Of a stretch of DNA of 64,000 nucleotides, positions 7,809-16,258 are shown piece by piece (the stretch's first letter is position 1; every line of letters starts with the position of its first letter). The notes below the pieces were generated by a model, which worked only from the letters and a program-made list of their open reading frames with translations, was not told where the DNA came from and searched no databases. This DNA is from Mesorhizobium sp. M1C.F.Ca.ET.210.01.1.1 (GTDB lineage: Bacteria; Pseudomonadota; Alphaproteobacteria; Rhizobiales; Rhizobiaceae): assembly GCF_004791585.1 (NCBI RefSeq), contig NZ_SRUU01000017.1:62001-126000 (forward strand), given 5' to 3'. The position numbers and the translations under genes were made by a program.

Positions 7809-9050
7809 CTACCGGCGCCGTCTCGGCTTCTCCAGCAGCGCGACGGCCTCGACATGCGGCGACCACAGGAACTGGTCGATCGGCGTCACGCTCTTCAACG
7901 TATAGCCGCCGTCGAGGAGGATGCGCAGGTCCCGCGCCAGCGTCACCGGATTGCAGGACACGGCCGCGACCAGCGGGACTTCGGAGCGGGCGATCTGCTT
8001 CGACTGATCCTCGGCGCCGGCGCGCGGCGGATCGAAGACCAGGCCGTCGAAGCCGTTCAATTCCTTGAAGGTCAACGGTCGGCGGAAGAGGTCGCGGCGC
8101 TCGCTAGTCACCCGTTTCAATCCGCTGGCAAAACGGAAGGCGTGGTCGAGCGCGGCAAGAGCCGGCGCGTCACCTTCGACGGCATGGACTTCCGACTTCG
8201 CCGCGAGCCTGAGCGCGAAGCTGCCGCAGCCGGCGAAAAGGTCGGCGACCTTTTTCGCGCGCGATAGATGCTGGCCGACGAGACTGGCCATAGCCTGCTC
8301 GGCGGCCTCCGTCGCCTGCAGGAAGGCGCCAGGCGGCACCGCGACGGCCACCGACCCGAACTGCACCACCGGCTTCTTCGGCTCGACGATGACCTCGCCG
8401 TCGACGGAAAGCCTGGCCAACCCCTCGGCCATGACGAAATTGGAGGCGATGCGGCGCTGGTTCTCGCCGAGCTTGCCGGAATCCTGCACCGCGATATCGA
8501 GGCCGGATGCCGTGACTGTGACCGTCATGTGGAAGGCCTTCGGCGCGGCGCAAACCAGATCGGCCAGCCTCCGCAAACGATCAAGCGCGGCAACGATCAC
8601 CCACAGCGAGATCGGGCATTCCTCGATCGGGATGATCTCGGAAGAAAGCGCGCGCATGAAGCCGAGCAGCATGCCGGCCTCGGTGCGCCTGGCGCTGAAA
8701 ACGACACGGCGGCGCGTGTGCGGCGCGCATGGCACCAGATCGGCGACCTCGCAAGCGATGCCTTTGGCCTTCAACGCGTGCACGACCTTTTCACGCTTCC
8801 ATTGCCGGTAAGCCTCGGCCTCGAAATGCTGCAGCGCGCAGCCGCCGCATTCGGTGAAATGGCGGCAAGCCGCATCGATCCTGAGCGGGGACGCCTCCAG
8901 CACCGACATCAGCGTGGCGCGATCCTTCTGGCGTGCGGCGGTGACGGTCTCGCCGGGCAGCGTGAACGGGATGAAGACCTCGCCGCCCTCGGCAGCGGCG
9001 ATTCCGTCGCCCTGCGCGCCAAGCCTGCCGATGGTGAAGCGCGCGCTCAT
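7809..9050 (-). CDS. TrmA/RlmD-family class I 23S rRNA or tRNA (uracil-5-)-methyltransferase
   Basis: This SAM-dependent enzyme methylates C5 of uridine in RNA. The 413-residue protein has an N-terminal TRAM-like domain (residues 1-55). A 4Fe-4S site follows, with C62, C68, C71 and probably C145 as ligands. The SAM site reads VADLFAGCGSFALRLA, followed by FDPPRAG and the catalytic SCNP with C366. E. coli homologues are RlmD, RlmC and TrmA, and I cannot tell which RNA this one modifies. Its start overlaps the upstream TlyA-like gene by 4 bp, so the two RNA methyltransferases are translationally coupled. Confidence 0.9.
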   Translation of the reverse strand: MSARFTIGRLGAQGDGIAAAEGGEVFIPFTLPGETVTAARQKDRATLMSVLEASPLRIDAACRHFTECGGCALQHFEAEAYRQWKREKVVHALKAKGIACEVADLVPCAPHTRRRVVFSARRTEAGMLLGFMRALSSEIIPIEECPISLWVIVAALDRLRRLADLVCAAPKAFHMTVTVTASGLDIAVQDSGKLGENQRRIASNFVMAEGLARLSVDGEVIVEPKKPVVQFGSVAVAVPPGAFLQATEAAEQAMASLVGQHLSRAKKVADLFAGCGSFALRLAAKSEVHAVEGDAPALAALDHAFRFASGLKRVTSERRDLFRRPLTFKELNGFDGLVFDPPRAGAEDQSKQIARSEVPLVAAVSCNPVTLARDLRILLDGGYTLKSVTPIDQFLWSPHVEAVALLEKPRRRR

Positions 9051-9817
9051 TTCCCGCCATCCTTGATCGCAGCGAGCAGGAATTCGCGGTTGCCGTCGCC
9101 GCCCTCAATCGGCGAGGGACGCAGCCCCAGCACCCGCCAGCCGGGAATACCGCGAAGCCAGTCCCTGAGCAGGCCGGCGATGCGCTCGGCATCGGCCGGA
9201 TCCCTGAGCAGTCCGCCCTTGCCGATCGCCTCGCGCCCCGCCTCGAATTGCGGCTTGACGAGGAGCAGCGCCCTGGCGCCCTCCCGCGCCAATGCAAGCG
9301 CTGGCGGCAGTGCCAGCTTCAGCGAGATGAAGCTGACGTCGCATACGATGAAATCCGGGATACGGCCGCCGAGATCGGCGACAGTCAGGTCGCGGGCGTT
9401 GAGCCCCTCGACGACCGTCACGCGCGGATCGCCGCCCATGTCGGGATGGATCTGGCCATGGCCGACATCGATCGCGGTGACGTGCGCCGCGCCGCGCTCG
9501 AGCAGCACCTGGGTGAAGCCGCCGGTCGAGGCGCCGATGTCGAGCGCTTCGCTGCCCTTAGGATCGAGGCCGAAATGGTCGAGGCCGGCAATCAGCTTGA
9601 GCGCCGCGCGCGAGACGTAGGCCTGCGCCGGATCGTCGATGGCGACAAGGCAGTCCGCCGCGACGGACTGACCAGGCTTGCGGGCAACAACACCGTCAAC
9701 TGTGACCGTGCCGCGCTCGATCGCGTCGCGGGCGCGCGAACGGCTGGCGAACAGGCAGCGCTCGACGAGCAATTCGTCGAGCCGCTGGCGTGTGCTGGCT
9801 GGCAACGGAGAGTTCAT
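9047..9817 (-). CDS. TlyA-family rRNA 2'-O-methyltransferase (S4 + FtsJ-like)
   Basis: The 256-residue protein has an N-terminal S4 RNA-binding domain (RLDELLVERCLFASRSRARDA, residues 12-32). An FtsJ-like methyltransferase domain follows, with the SAM motif ALDIGASTGGFTQVLLERGA at residues 91-110 and KPQFEAGR later. In mycobacteria TlyA 2'-O-methylates 16S and 23S rRNA; older annotations call the family haemolysin A. In many rhizobia it lies downstream of dxs, as here, although a GFA-type gene on the opposite strand now separates the two. The stop overlaps the start of the next methyltransferase gene by 4 bp. Confidence 0.9.
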   Translation of the reverse strand: MNSPLPASTRQRLDELLVERCLFASRSRARDAIERGTVTVDGVVARKPGQSVAADCLVAIDDPAQAYVSRAALKLIAGLDHFGLDPKGSEALDIGASTGGFTQVLLERGAAHVTAIDVGHGQIHPDMGGDPRVTVVEGLNARDLTVADLGGRIPDFIVCDVSFISLKLALPPALALAREGARALLLVKPQFEAGREAIGKGGLLRDPADAERIAGLLRDWLRGIPGWRVLGLRPSPIEGGDGNREFLLAAIKDGGK

Positions 9818-9932
9818 CGGCCTTCATTGGCGAAAGCCGGCCGCGAAGGCAATGGCAGCGTGTTGAATATGGCTTGCGGCACGGCGGAATACAGGTCACG
9901 AAAGTCCGCGCACTCAACCTGAAGAGGAGGCA

Positions 9933-10334
9933 ATGCTGAAGGGAACCTGCCATTGCGGCGCCGCCCACTGGACACTGGAAGGCGATCCGGGGCCGATCAC
10001 GGCCTGCAACTGCACGCTTTGCCGCCGCTACGGCACCCTCTGGGCCTACGATTACGTCGACGAGCGCATCCGCGTCGCGGGACCGATAAATTCCTACACG
10101 CGCGCCGAAGTGACCGAGCCCGCGTTCGAGATCCTGTTCTGTCCGACCTGTGCCTGCGTGCTCGCCTGGCGTGGCCTCCGTTCGAGCGCCGGCGACCGCA
10201 CCCGCATTGCCGTCAATGTCAGGCTGGCGCCGCCGGAAGCCGTCGCCGACCTGCCGATCGACCATTTCGACGGCCTCGAGACCTTCGACGACCTGCCGCG
10301 CGACGGTCGCTGCGTGCGCGATCTCTGGTTCTGA
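9933..10334 (+). CDS. GFA-family (glutathione-dependent formaldehyde-activating enzyme-like) zinc protein
   Basis: The 133-residue protein has the zinc-ligand pattern of the GFA fold: CHCGAAHW at the N-terminus, CNCTLCRRYG near residues 27-36 and CPTCACVLAW near residues 70-79. The family includes Gfa, which was proposed to speed formaldehyde-glutathione adduct formation, but most members have no proven activity. Strong ribosome-binding bases (AGGAGG) lie just before the ATG at 9933. It is transcribed alone, against the dxs/tlyA direction. Confidence 0.85.
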   Translation: MLKGTCHCGAAHWTLEGDPGPITACNCTLCRRYGTLWAYDYVDERIRVAGPINSYTRAEVTEPAFEILFCPTCACVLAWRGLRSSAGDRTRIAVNVRLAPPEAVADLPIDHFDGLETFDDLPRDGRCVRDLWF

Positions 10335-10343
10335 TTTTTCTTT

Positions 10344-10394
10344 GATGCATGTCGTTGTCCCAAAACCGCAAGGCACTTTTGGGCGACATGCATC
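10344..10394. repeat. Palindromic intergenic repeat, family B copy 1
   Basis: A near-perfect hairpin with outer arms gatgcatgtcg / cgacatgcatc and inner arms cccaaaa / ttttggg around a short loop. A related copy lies at 53998-54048. It sits 9 bp after the GFA-type gene and could also act as a transcription stop, though there is no clean T-run. Confidence 0.85.
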
Positions 10395-10560
10395 AGAAGA
10401 CCGTACGCGAGACCGGGCGCTCGACGGCCGGCTTCAGGCGGTCACTGTTGGAGGCTTGCTTGCGCGGCTCAACCGGAACGGGCGCGGTCGGCGCGACTTC
10501 GGGCAGCACCACGAGCTGGGGAGCCTGCGTTAACAAATACTTACAACCGGAACCCGGCAA
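10393..10560 (-). CDS. Possible small proline-rich ORF (55 residues), doubtful
   Basis: Between dxs and the family B repeat an open frame with a TTG start reads LPGSGCKYLLTQ, then a proline/valine-rich segment (LVVLPEVAPTAPVPVEP), then KQASNSDRLKPAVERPVSRTVF and a stop inside the repeat edge. The composition looks more protein-like than the other frames. The early Cys could suggest a lipoprotein remnant, but there is no proper signal peptide and no good ribosome site. It may be the decayed end of a lost gene. Confidence 0.2.
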   Translation of the reverse strand: MPGSGCKYLLTQAPQLVVLPEVAPTAPVPVEPRKQASNSDRLKPAVERPVSRTVF

Positions 10561-10587
10561 ACCGATACAGCAGCTTGAGGTTTCGAT

Positions 10588-12501
10588 TCAGGCGCGCTGC
10601 GCCTGAACGCCATGGCCAAGGGCGGCGAAGACGGTGCGCACGATGCCGGCCGTGTCGAGGCCGGCGTCGGCATACATCTTCTCGGGCTTGGCGTGATCGG
10701 TGAACTCGTCCGGCAACACCAGCGGGCGCACCTTGAGGCCGTTTTCCAGCAAACCTTCATGGGCGAGGAAATGAAGCACATGGCTGGCGAAGCCGCCGAC
10801 GGAGCCCTCTTCCACGGTCACCAGGACCTCATGCGAGCGCGCCAGGCGGCGGATCAGATCCTCGTCCAGCGGCTTGGCGAAGCGGGCGTCGGCAACGGTG
10901 GTGGAGAGGCCCGCCGCGCCGAGCTCTTCGGCAGCCAGCAGGCAATCCTGCAGCCGCGTGCCGAAGGAGAGAAGCGCGACCTTGGTGCCTTCCTTCAGGA
11001 TGCGGCCCTTGCCGATCTCGAGCACCGAGCCGCGCTCCGGCATGTCGACGCCGACGCCGTTGCCGCGCGGATAGCGGAAGGCGATCGGGCCGCCATCGTA
11101 GTCGGCGGCGGTGCGCACCATGTGGCGAAGCTCCGCCTCGTCGGCAGCGGCCATGACGACGAAGCCGGGCAACGAGGCCAGGAAGGTCGTGTCGAAGGCG
11201 CCACAATGGGTGGCGCCGTCGGCGCCGACGAAGCCGGCGCGATCGATCGGGAAGCGCACCGGCAGCTTCTGGATCGCCACGTCATGCACGACCTGGTCGT
11301 AGGCGCGCTGCAGAAAGGTCGAATAGATGGCGGCGAAGGGCTTGTAGCCTTCGGTGGCGAGGCCGGCGGCGAAGGTCACCGCATGCTGCTCGGCGATGCC
11401 TACATCGAAGGTCCTGGTCGGGAACACCTCGCCGAACAGGTCGAGGCCGGTGCCGCTCGGCATGGCGGCGGTGATTGCCACGATGCGGTCGTCCTCGCGG
11501 GCCTCCTGGATAAGGCTCTCGGCGAAGACCTTGGTGTAGCTCGGCGCGTTGGCTGGCGCCTTGGCCTGCGCGCCGGTGATGACGTCGAACTTGTTGACGC
11601 CGTGATATTTGTCGGCGGCGGCTTCCGCCGGCGCGTAGCCCTTGCCCTTCTGGGTCACGACATGGATCAGCACCGGGCCGCCGGCATTGTCGCGGACGTT
11701 CTTCAGCACCGGGATCAGGTGCTCCAGATTGTGCCCGTCGATCGGGCCGATGTGGTAGAAACCCATCTCCTCGAACAGCGTGCCGCCGGTGACGTAGCCG
11801 CGCGCATGCTCGACCGCCCGCGTGATGGCGCGGTCGGCGCGCTTGCCGAGATAAGACGACAGCTTCTTGCCGAAATCGCGCAGGCCGAGATAGGCCTTGC
11901 CGGAGGCGAGCCTGGCCAGATAGGCGCTCATCGCGCCGGTCGGCGGGGCGATCGACATATCGTTGTCGTTGAGGATGACGATCAGGCGCGCATCGAGCGC
12001 GCCGGCATTGTTCATCGCTTCATAGGCCATGCCGGCCGACATGGCGCCGTCGCCGATGACGGCAATGACATTGTTGCGGCCGCCCGAAAGGTCGCGGCCC
12101 ATCGCCATGCCGAGGCCGGCGGAAATCGAGGTCGAGGAGTGCGCGGCGCCGAAGGGGTCGTATTCGCTCTCGGCTCGCCGCGTAAAGCCGGAAAGGCCAC
12201 CTTCCTGGCGCAGCGTACGAATGCGGTCACGGCGGCCGGTCAGGATCTTGTGCGGATAGGCCTGGTGGCCGACGTCCCAGATCAGCCGGTCCTGCGGTGT
12301 GTTGAAGACATAGTGCAGCGCCACCGTCAGCTCGACGACGCCAAGGCCGGCGCCAAGATGGCCGCCCGTGTGCGACACGGCATCGATCAGCTCGGTGCGC
12401 AGCTCGCTTGCCAGCTGCGGCAGCTCGCTTTCCTCGAGCGCCCGCAGATCCGCGGGGATGCGGACCTTGTCGAGCAGCGGCGTGTCGGGCTTCGGGTTCA
12501 C
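10588..12501 (-). CDS. dxs: 1-deoxy-D-xylulose-5-phosphate synthase
   Basis: Dxs condenses pyruvate and glyceraldehyde-3-phosphate to DXP, the first step of the MEP isoprenoid pathway, which here feeds ubiquinone side chains among others. At 637 residues it has the normal length. The thiamine-diphosphate motif runs from G150-D-G to N180 (GDGAMSAGM...NDND). DVGHQAYPHKILTGR (residues 76-90) and the catalytic-site segment GIAEQHAVTFAAGLA are clear. The gene is preceded by a family A repeat. A polyprenyl diphosphate synthase gene at 60.6 kb uses products of the same pathway. Confidence 0.97.
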   Translation of the reverse strand: MNPKPDTPLLDKVRIPADLRALEESELPQLASELRTELIDAVSHTGGHLGAGLGVVELTVALHYVFNTPQDRLIWDVGHQAYPHKILTGRRDRIRTLRQEGGLSGFTRRAESEYDPFGAAHSSTSISAGLGMAMGRDLSGGRNNVIAVIGDGAMSAGMAYEAMNNAGALDARLIVILNDNDMSIAPPTGAMSAYLARLASGKAYLGLRDFGKKLSSYLGKRADRAITRAVEHARGYVTGGTLFEEMGFYHIGPIDGHNLEHLIPVLKNVRDNAGGPVLIHVVTQKGKGYAPAEAAADKYHGVNKFDVITGAQAKAPANAPSYTKVFAESLIQEAREDDRIVAITAAMPSGTGLDLFGEVFPTRTFDVGIAEQHAVTFAAGLATEGYKPFAAIYSTFLQRAYDQVVHDVAIQKLPVRFPIDRAGFVGADGATHCGAFDTTFLASLPGFVVMAAADEAELRHMVRTAADYDGGPIAFRYPRGNGVGVDMPERGSVLEIGKGRILKEGTKVALLSFGTRLQDCLLAAEELGAAGLSTTVADARFAKPLDEDLIRRLARSHEVLVTVEEGSVGGFASHVLHFLAHEGLLENGLKVRPLVLPDEFTDHAKPEKMYADAGLDTAGIVRTVFAALGHGVQAQRA

Positions 12502-12583
12502 TCTGTTGCGGCCTGCTTAAATCTCAACCTTGCCTCAGAGCGGTTAACCGTTTCACCGGACCGCCCTGTCTCTTTGTCTTCCT

Positions 12584-12626
12584 GCAATTCCGGACGGAAA
12601 ACCGTTCACACTTTTCCTGGAATTGC
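12584..12626 (+). repeat. Palindromic intergenic repeat, family A copy 2
   Basis: The core reads gcaattccggacggaaaa with the right arm ttttcctggaattgc. A further related block (gagcggttaaccgtttcacc, from about 12539) precedes it, as in copy 3 at 26 kb, so the full element may be about 90 bp. It lies between pirin and dxs, in what is probably the dxs promoter region. Confidence 0.85.
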
Positions 12627-12732
12627 TTCGACCTTCACCAATATGCGCCTTGATCATGCGCGAAATATGCCGCCGGCGAGCGAATGTAAATGCGTGTCAG
12701 TGACGCGGCCGGCGCAGGATGTCCGTCCTGCT

Positions 12733-13653
12733 CTAACCTTCTGGCAGCGGTATGAATTCTTCCTCATCGCCAGGAACGATATCGAAGCGCCCTGTCTTCC
12801 ATTCTTCCTTGGCCTGTTCGATGCGCTCCTTCGAGGACGAGACGAAATTCCACCAGATGTAACGCTTGGAGCCCAGCGACGCGCCGCCGAAGAGCATGAA
12901 ATGCGCGCCACGCTCCGACGAAACGACGATCTCCTCGCCCGGCTTGAACACCAGCAGCCGCTCGGCCGGGAAGCGGTCACCGGCAATCGAAACCTCGCCC
13001 TCCAGCGTATAGATGGCGCGCTCCTCGGCATCGGCGGGGATCTTGACGCTGGCGCCCGCCGCCAGCCGCAGATCGGCATAGAGCGTCTCCGAGGCGGTCG
13101 CGACCGGCGAGCGCAGGCCGGAAAATTCGCCGATGACGACGCGGCCGCTGACGCCTTCGGCGTCGATCTCGGGCAGGCGGATCACCGATGTGTTCGCGAA
13201 CACCGGAGCGACCTCTTCCTTGCCGTCGGGCAAGGCCAGCCAGGTCTGCAGGCCGGAGACCGACATCGGCGCGCCGCGCAATTCCTCGGGCGTGCGCTCG
13301 GAATGGACGATGCCGCGGCCGGCGGTCATCAGGTTCACGTCGCCTGGCGCGATGACCATTTCGGTGCCGAGCGAGTCGCGATGCCGGATCTTGCCGTCGA
13401 ACAGATAAGTGACGGTGGAAAGTCCGATATGCGGATGCGGGCGCACGTCGATCGCGTGGCCGGCGCGCAGGATCGCCGGCCCCATGCGGTCGAAGAAGAT
13501 GAACGGACCGACCAGCCGGCGTTTTGCCGTCGGCAAGGCGCGGCGGACCTCGAAGTCACCGATGTCCTTGGCGTTGGGGATGACCATCAACTCGATCTGG
13601 TCGCAGGCAAACGCGTCGCCGGCCTCAGGATCGTTGCCCGGGAAGAAGCTCAT
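12733..13653 (-). CDS. Pirin-family bicupin protein
   Basis: The 306-residue protein has the pirin N-terminal cupin signature. RPHPHIGLSTVTYLFDG (around residues 71-87) supplies the two metal-binding histidines, and GRGIVHSE holds the later His/Glu pair. A second cupin half follows. Bacterial pirins include quercetin 2,3-dioxygenases and regulators of metabolic enzymes, so the actual function is open. The start ATG at 13653 lies 9 bp after the DUF2277-type gene stop, suggesting co-transcription with xseB and the HDAC-like gene. Confidence 0.9.
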   Translation of the reverse strand: MSFFPGNDPEAGDAFACDQIELMVIPNAKDIGDFEVRRALPTAKRRLVGPFIFFDRMGPAILRAGHAIDVRPHPHIGLSTVTYLFDGKIRHRDSLGTEMVIAPGDVNLMTAGRGIVHSERTPEELRGAPMSVSGLQTWLALPDGKEEVAPVFANTSVIRLPEIDAEGVSGRVVIGEFSGLRSPVATASETLYADLRLAAGASVKIPADAEERAIYTLEGEVSIAGDRFPAERLLVFKPGEEIVVSSERGAHFMLFGGASLGSKRYIWWNFVSSSKERIEQAKEEWKTGRFDIVPGDEEEFIPLPEG

Positions 13654-13662
13654 GTCACGACC

Positions 13663-13929
13663 TCAGGCGAAGCGAAGCGCGGACCTGGCTTTCGCCCTGG
13701 CCGCCTCTTCCTCGCGATTGCGTGGATGCTGCGTGGTTTCGAGCGAATCGATGAGCTCGCGCGCAGCGGCGGCAATCGCCTCGACAGCATGGTGGAAAGC
13801 GTGCTCGTTGCGCTTCGACGGTTTGGTCGAGCCGCTCAGCTTGCGCACGAACTGCAGGGCCGCATCATGGACCTCGTCATTGCTCGCCGGCGGATCGAAA
13901 TTGAACAGGGTCTTGATGTTTCGGCACAT
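13663..13929 (-). CDS. DUF2277-family small protein
   Basis: An 88-residue protein starting MCRNIKTLFNFDPPAS, the recognisable opening of the DUF2277 family, which has no known function. The rest is helical and charged and includes the family segment FVRKLSGSTKPS and an Arg/Ala-rich end. The frame is open 48 codons further upstream, but that part is Arg/Gly-rich antisense-like sequence overlapping xseB. I therefore chose the ATG at 13929. It lies 44 bp after xseB in the same direction. Confidence 0.8.
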   Translation of the reverse strand: MCRNIKTLFNFDPPASNDEVHDAALQFVRKLSGSTKPSKRNEHAFHHAVEAIAAAARELIDSLETTQHPRNREEEAARAKARSALRFA

Positions 13930-13973
13930 GCTTGAACTCCTAACCTGCTTGTCTGTCCCACCCCCGTTCCAAA

Positions 13974-14228
13974 CTACTCGGCGTCGAGCGGCTCCGTGCC
14001 CGCCGGCTTGCCGTCGCGCGAGAGCCTGATCTTCTCGACCTTGTCCTCGGCAGCCTTCAGCAGGCGGTCGCAATGGGCTTTCAGCGCCTCGCCGCGCTCG
14101 TAGATCCTGATCGACTGGTCGAGCGGGACATCACCGCGCTCCAGATCATCGACGATCTTCTCCAGCGCGTCGAGCGCCTGTTCGAAGCTCATCGCCTTGA
14201 CGTCTTGGTTAGCTTCATCAGCCATCAT
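13974..14228 (-). CDS. xseB: Exodeoxyribonuclease VII small subunit
   Basis: XseB joins XseA to form exonuclease VII, which degrades single-stranded DNA into oligonucleotides. The 84-residue length and the family motif SFEQALDALEKIVDDLERGDVPLDQSI (from about residue 14) are decisive. A helical LKAHCDRLLKAAEDKVEKI segment follows. The tandem ATGATG at 14228 directly abuts the stop codon of the HDAC-like gene (14231-14229), so translation is coupled. No xseA is in the window. Confidence 0.95.
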   Translation of the reverse strand: MMADEANQDVKAMSFEQALDALEKIVDDLERGDVPLDQSIRIYERGEALKAHCDRLLKAAEDKVEKIRLSRDGKPAGTEPLDAE

Positions 14229-15155
14229 TCATCCCTTCATCAGCCGCCCGACATGGGCGGCGACCGAAAATGCCAGTCCCTGCAGATCGTAGCCGCCCTC
14301 CAGCAGGCTGACGAGCCGGTTGCCGCTGTGGCGCCCGGCACGCTCCATCAATTGGCCGGTCGCCCAGTCGAAATCGTCCTCGGTCAGGTTGATCTCGGCC
14401 AGCGGATCGCGATGGTGCGCGTCGAAGCCGGCGGAAATGATGATCAGGTCCGGCGCGAACGCGTCGATCGACGGCAGCACGCGCGACAGGAACGCGTCGC
14501 GGAACAGCTCGCTGCCGGTCCTGGGCGCAAGCGGCGCGTTGACGATGTTGCCGGCGCCGGTCTCGCTTTTCGCGCCGGTGCCCGGATAAAGCGGCATCTG
14601 GTGCGTCGAGCAATAGAGGACCGACGGATCGTCCCAGAAGATATCCTGCGTGCCGTTGCCGTGGTGAACGTCCCAGTCGACGATGGCGACGCGCTCCGCC
14701 TGGTGTTTCTTCTGCGCATGGCGGGCGGCGATCGCCGCGGTGTTGAACAGGCAAAAGCCCATCGCTGTCGTCTTTTCGGCGTGATGGCCGGGCGGGCGGG
14801 CGGCGACGAAGGCATTGGCGGCGCGGCCCTCGAAGACGTCGTCAATCGCAGCATTGGCAGCGCCGATCGCTGTCACCGCGGCCCGCCAGCTCTTCGGGCT
14901 GGCGCTGGTGTCGGCGTCGATGGAAACGATACCGCTCGCCGGGATAGCCGCACGGACACGGGCGACGAAATCCTCGGGATGGGCATAGAGGATGGTCGCC
15001 TCGTCGCCTGCCGGCGCCTTGACGCGTTCGAGAGCCGAGAAAGCCTCGTCGTCAAGCACGCGCTCGATGGCGCGCAGGCGGTCGGGACGCTCGGGGTGGC
15101 CGGGCGGCGTGAGGTGTTCCAGAAATACCGGATGGGTGTAGAGACGGGTGGTCAT
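14229..15155 (-). CDS. Histone-deacetylase-superfamily amidohydrolase
   Basis: A zinc amidohydrolase of the arginase/HDAC fold. Bacterial members deacetylate polyamines or other acetyl-amides. The 308-residue protein shows the tandem histidines in RPPGHHAEK (H124-H125). The zinc-binding D162 and H164 lie in VDWDVHHGNGTQ, and the third ligand aspartate is in SAGFDAHH. PPGHPERPDR near residues 17-26 is also typical. I chose the ATG at 15155; the longer open frame extends back through the bluB riboswitch and is a shadow. The stop codon abuts the xseB start. Confidence 0.9.
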   Translation of the reverse strand: MTTRLYTHPVFLEHLTPPGHPERPDRLRAIERVLDDEAFSALERVKAPAGDEATILYAHPEDFVARVRAAIPASGIVSIDADTSASPKSWRAAVTAIGAANAAIDDVFEGRAANAFVAARPPGHHAEKTTAMGFCLFNTAAIAARHAQKKHQAERVAIVDWDVHHGNGTQDIFWDDPSVLYCSTHQMPLYPGTGAKSETGAGNIVNAPLAPRTGSELFRDAFLSRVLPSIDAFAPDLIIISAGFDAHHRDPLAEINLTEDDFDWATGQLMERAGRHSGNRLVSLLEGGYDLQGLAFSVAAHVGRLMKG

Positions 15156-15282
15156 GGCGCCTAATCTAGGCATCCGTAACCCGGATGACCATGTTTGAGC
15201 GCCGAATGGCTGGGGAAAATCGCGCCCTATCGTGTCGCTGGTGGCATTGGCGCGGCCTTCGCTTCGCGGTAAGGTGGCGCCG

Positions 15283-15438
15283 CTGCCTGGTGCCCGCAAC
15301 GCGCGGGAGAATCGGGAACACGGTTGAACTCCGTGGCGTGCCCAACGCTGTAAGGGGGACCGCGCCGGCAAAGCCACTGTCCTGGACGGGAAGGCGCCGG
15401 ACGCGGGACGATCCCGAGCCAGAAGACCGGCCTGGCAG
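15283..15438 (+). promoter_or_regulatory. Cobalamin riboswitch upstream of bluB
   Basis: The conserved landmarks appear in the right order. The P1 arms CTGCCtGG (15283-15290) and CCtGGCAG (15431-15438) pair. Next come the GGGAA..CGGTTGAACTCCG block (15313-15333), GCTGTAAGGGGG, AAGCCACTG (15370-15378), and the B12 box GAGCCAGAAGACCGGCC (about 15416-15432). It ends about 53 bp before the bluB ATG and reads into it. By analogy with known B12 elements, adenosylcobalamin binding should lower bluB expression. The mode (ribosome-site masking or termination) is not obvious; the AAGGGGA ribosome site at 15479-15485 could be the target. Confidence 0.9.
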
Positions 15439-15491
15439 ACATGGTCGTCCGCATGGTCAGGCGGGGGACTGCTGTCGCAAGGGGACAAGCG

Positions 15492-16229
15492 ATGCAGGCA
15501 CGAGCGGCCGCCACCGGCGGCGATGATTTTGACCAATTGGCGCGCGACGCCGTCTACCGGGCGATGTTCACCAGGCGCGACGTGCGCAGCCATTTCGTTG
15601 CCGACGATCTCGATGATTCCGTTCTGGCGCGACTGCTCACGGCAGCACACCACGCGCCGTCGGTCGGCTACATGCAGCCGTGGAACTTCATCGTCATCCG
15701 CGATGGCGAACGACGCAAGCAGGTGCGCGACCTGTTCCTGGCCGCGCGCGAGCAGGAACTGCCGGCGATCGAGGCGGAACGGCAGGCGCTCTACCGCAAG
15801 CTGAAGCTCGAAGGCATCTGCGAAAGCGCGCTCAACCTTTGCATCACCTGCGACCGCCTACGCTCGCAGAACTCGCCGCTCGGGCGCTGGCACAATCCGG
15901 AAATGGATCTCTACAGCACCGTCTGCGCGGTGCAGAATTTCTGGCTGGCGGCGCGCGCCGAAGGCGTCGGGGTCGGCTGGGTGAGCATCATCGAGACCGA
16001 GGCGCTGAAGCGGCTCTTGTCGATCCCCGAGCATATCACGCCGATCGCCTATCTCTGCGTCGGCCGCGTCTCGGAATTCGCGCCGAAGCCCGATCTCGAA
16101 GCGCATGGCTGGGGCAAGCGCCTGCCGCTGCCCGACCTGGTGATGAGCGAGACCTTTTGCGGCGCCGGCGAAGCGCCGCTCAAATCGGCGATCGCGAGGC
16201 TTCGTGGCGCTGACCTGCCGAAGCCCTGA
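15492..16229 (+). CDS. bluB: 5,6-dimethylbenzimidazole synthase
   Basis: BluB cleaves reduced FMN with oxygen to make DMB, the lower ligand of vitamin B12. The 245-residue protein is a nitroreductase-fold member. It has FTRRDVRSHF early on, HHAPSVGYMQPWNFIVIRD in the FMN site, and the BluB-specific block RWHNPEMDLYSTVCAVQNFWLAAR. The start at 15492 has AAGGGGA seven bases upstream; an open frame from 15441 runs back toward the riboswitch and is not used. Control by the riboswitch just upstream agrees with the B12 role. Confidence 0.95.
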   Translation: MQARAAATGGDDFDQLARDAVYRAMFTRRDVRSHFVADDLDDSVLARLLTAAHHAPSVGYMQPWNFIVIRDGERRKQVRDLFLAAREQELPAIEAERQALYRKLKLEGICESALNLCITCDRLRSQNSPLGRWHNPEMDLYSTVCAVQNFWLAARAEGVGVGWVSIIETEALKRLLSIPEHITPIAYLCVGRVSEFAPKPDLEAHGWGKRLPLPDLVMSETFCGAGEAPLKSAIARLRGADLPKP

Positions 16230-16258
16230 TCGGGCGGCTTTCGCGGTCGGGGCTGCGA

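Noticed and set aside
10612..13935. A 1107-codon open frame on the plus strand
   Set aside because: It runs antisense through dxs and pirin, whose motifs are unmistakable. Its own translation is Arg/Gly/Asp/His-rich without motifs. This is an effect of high GC.
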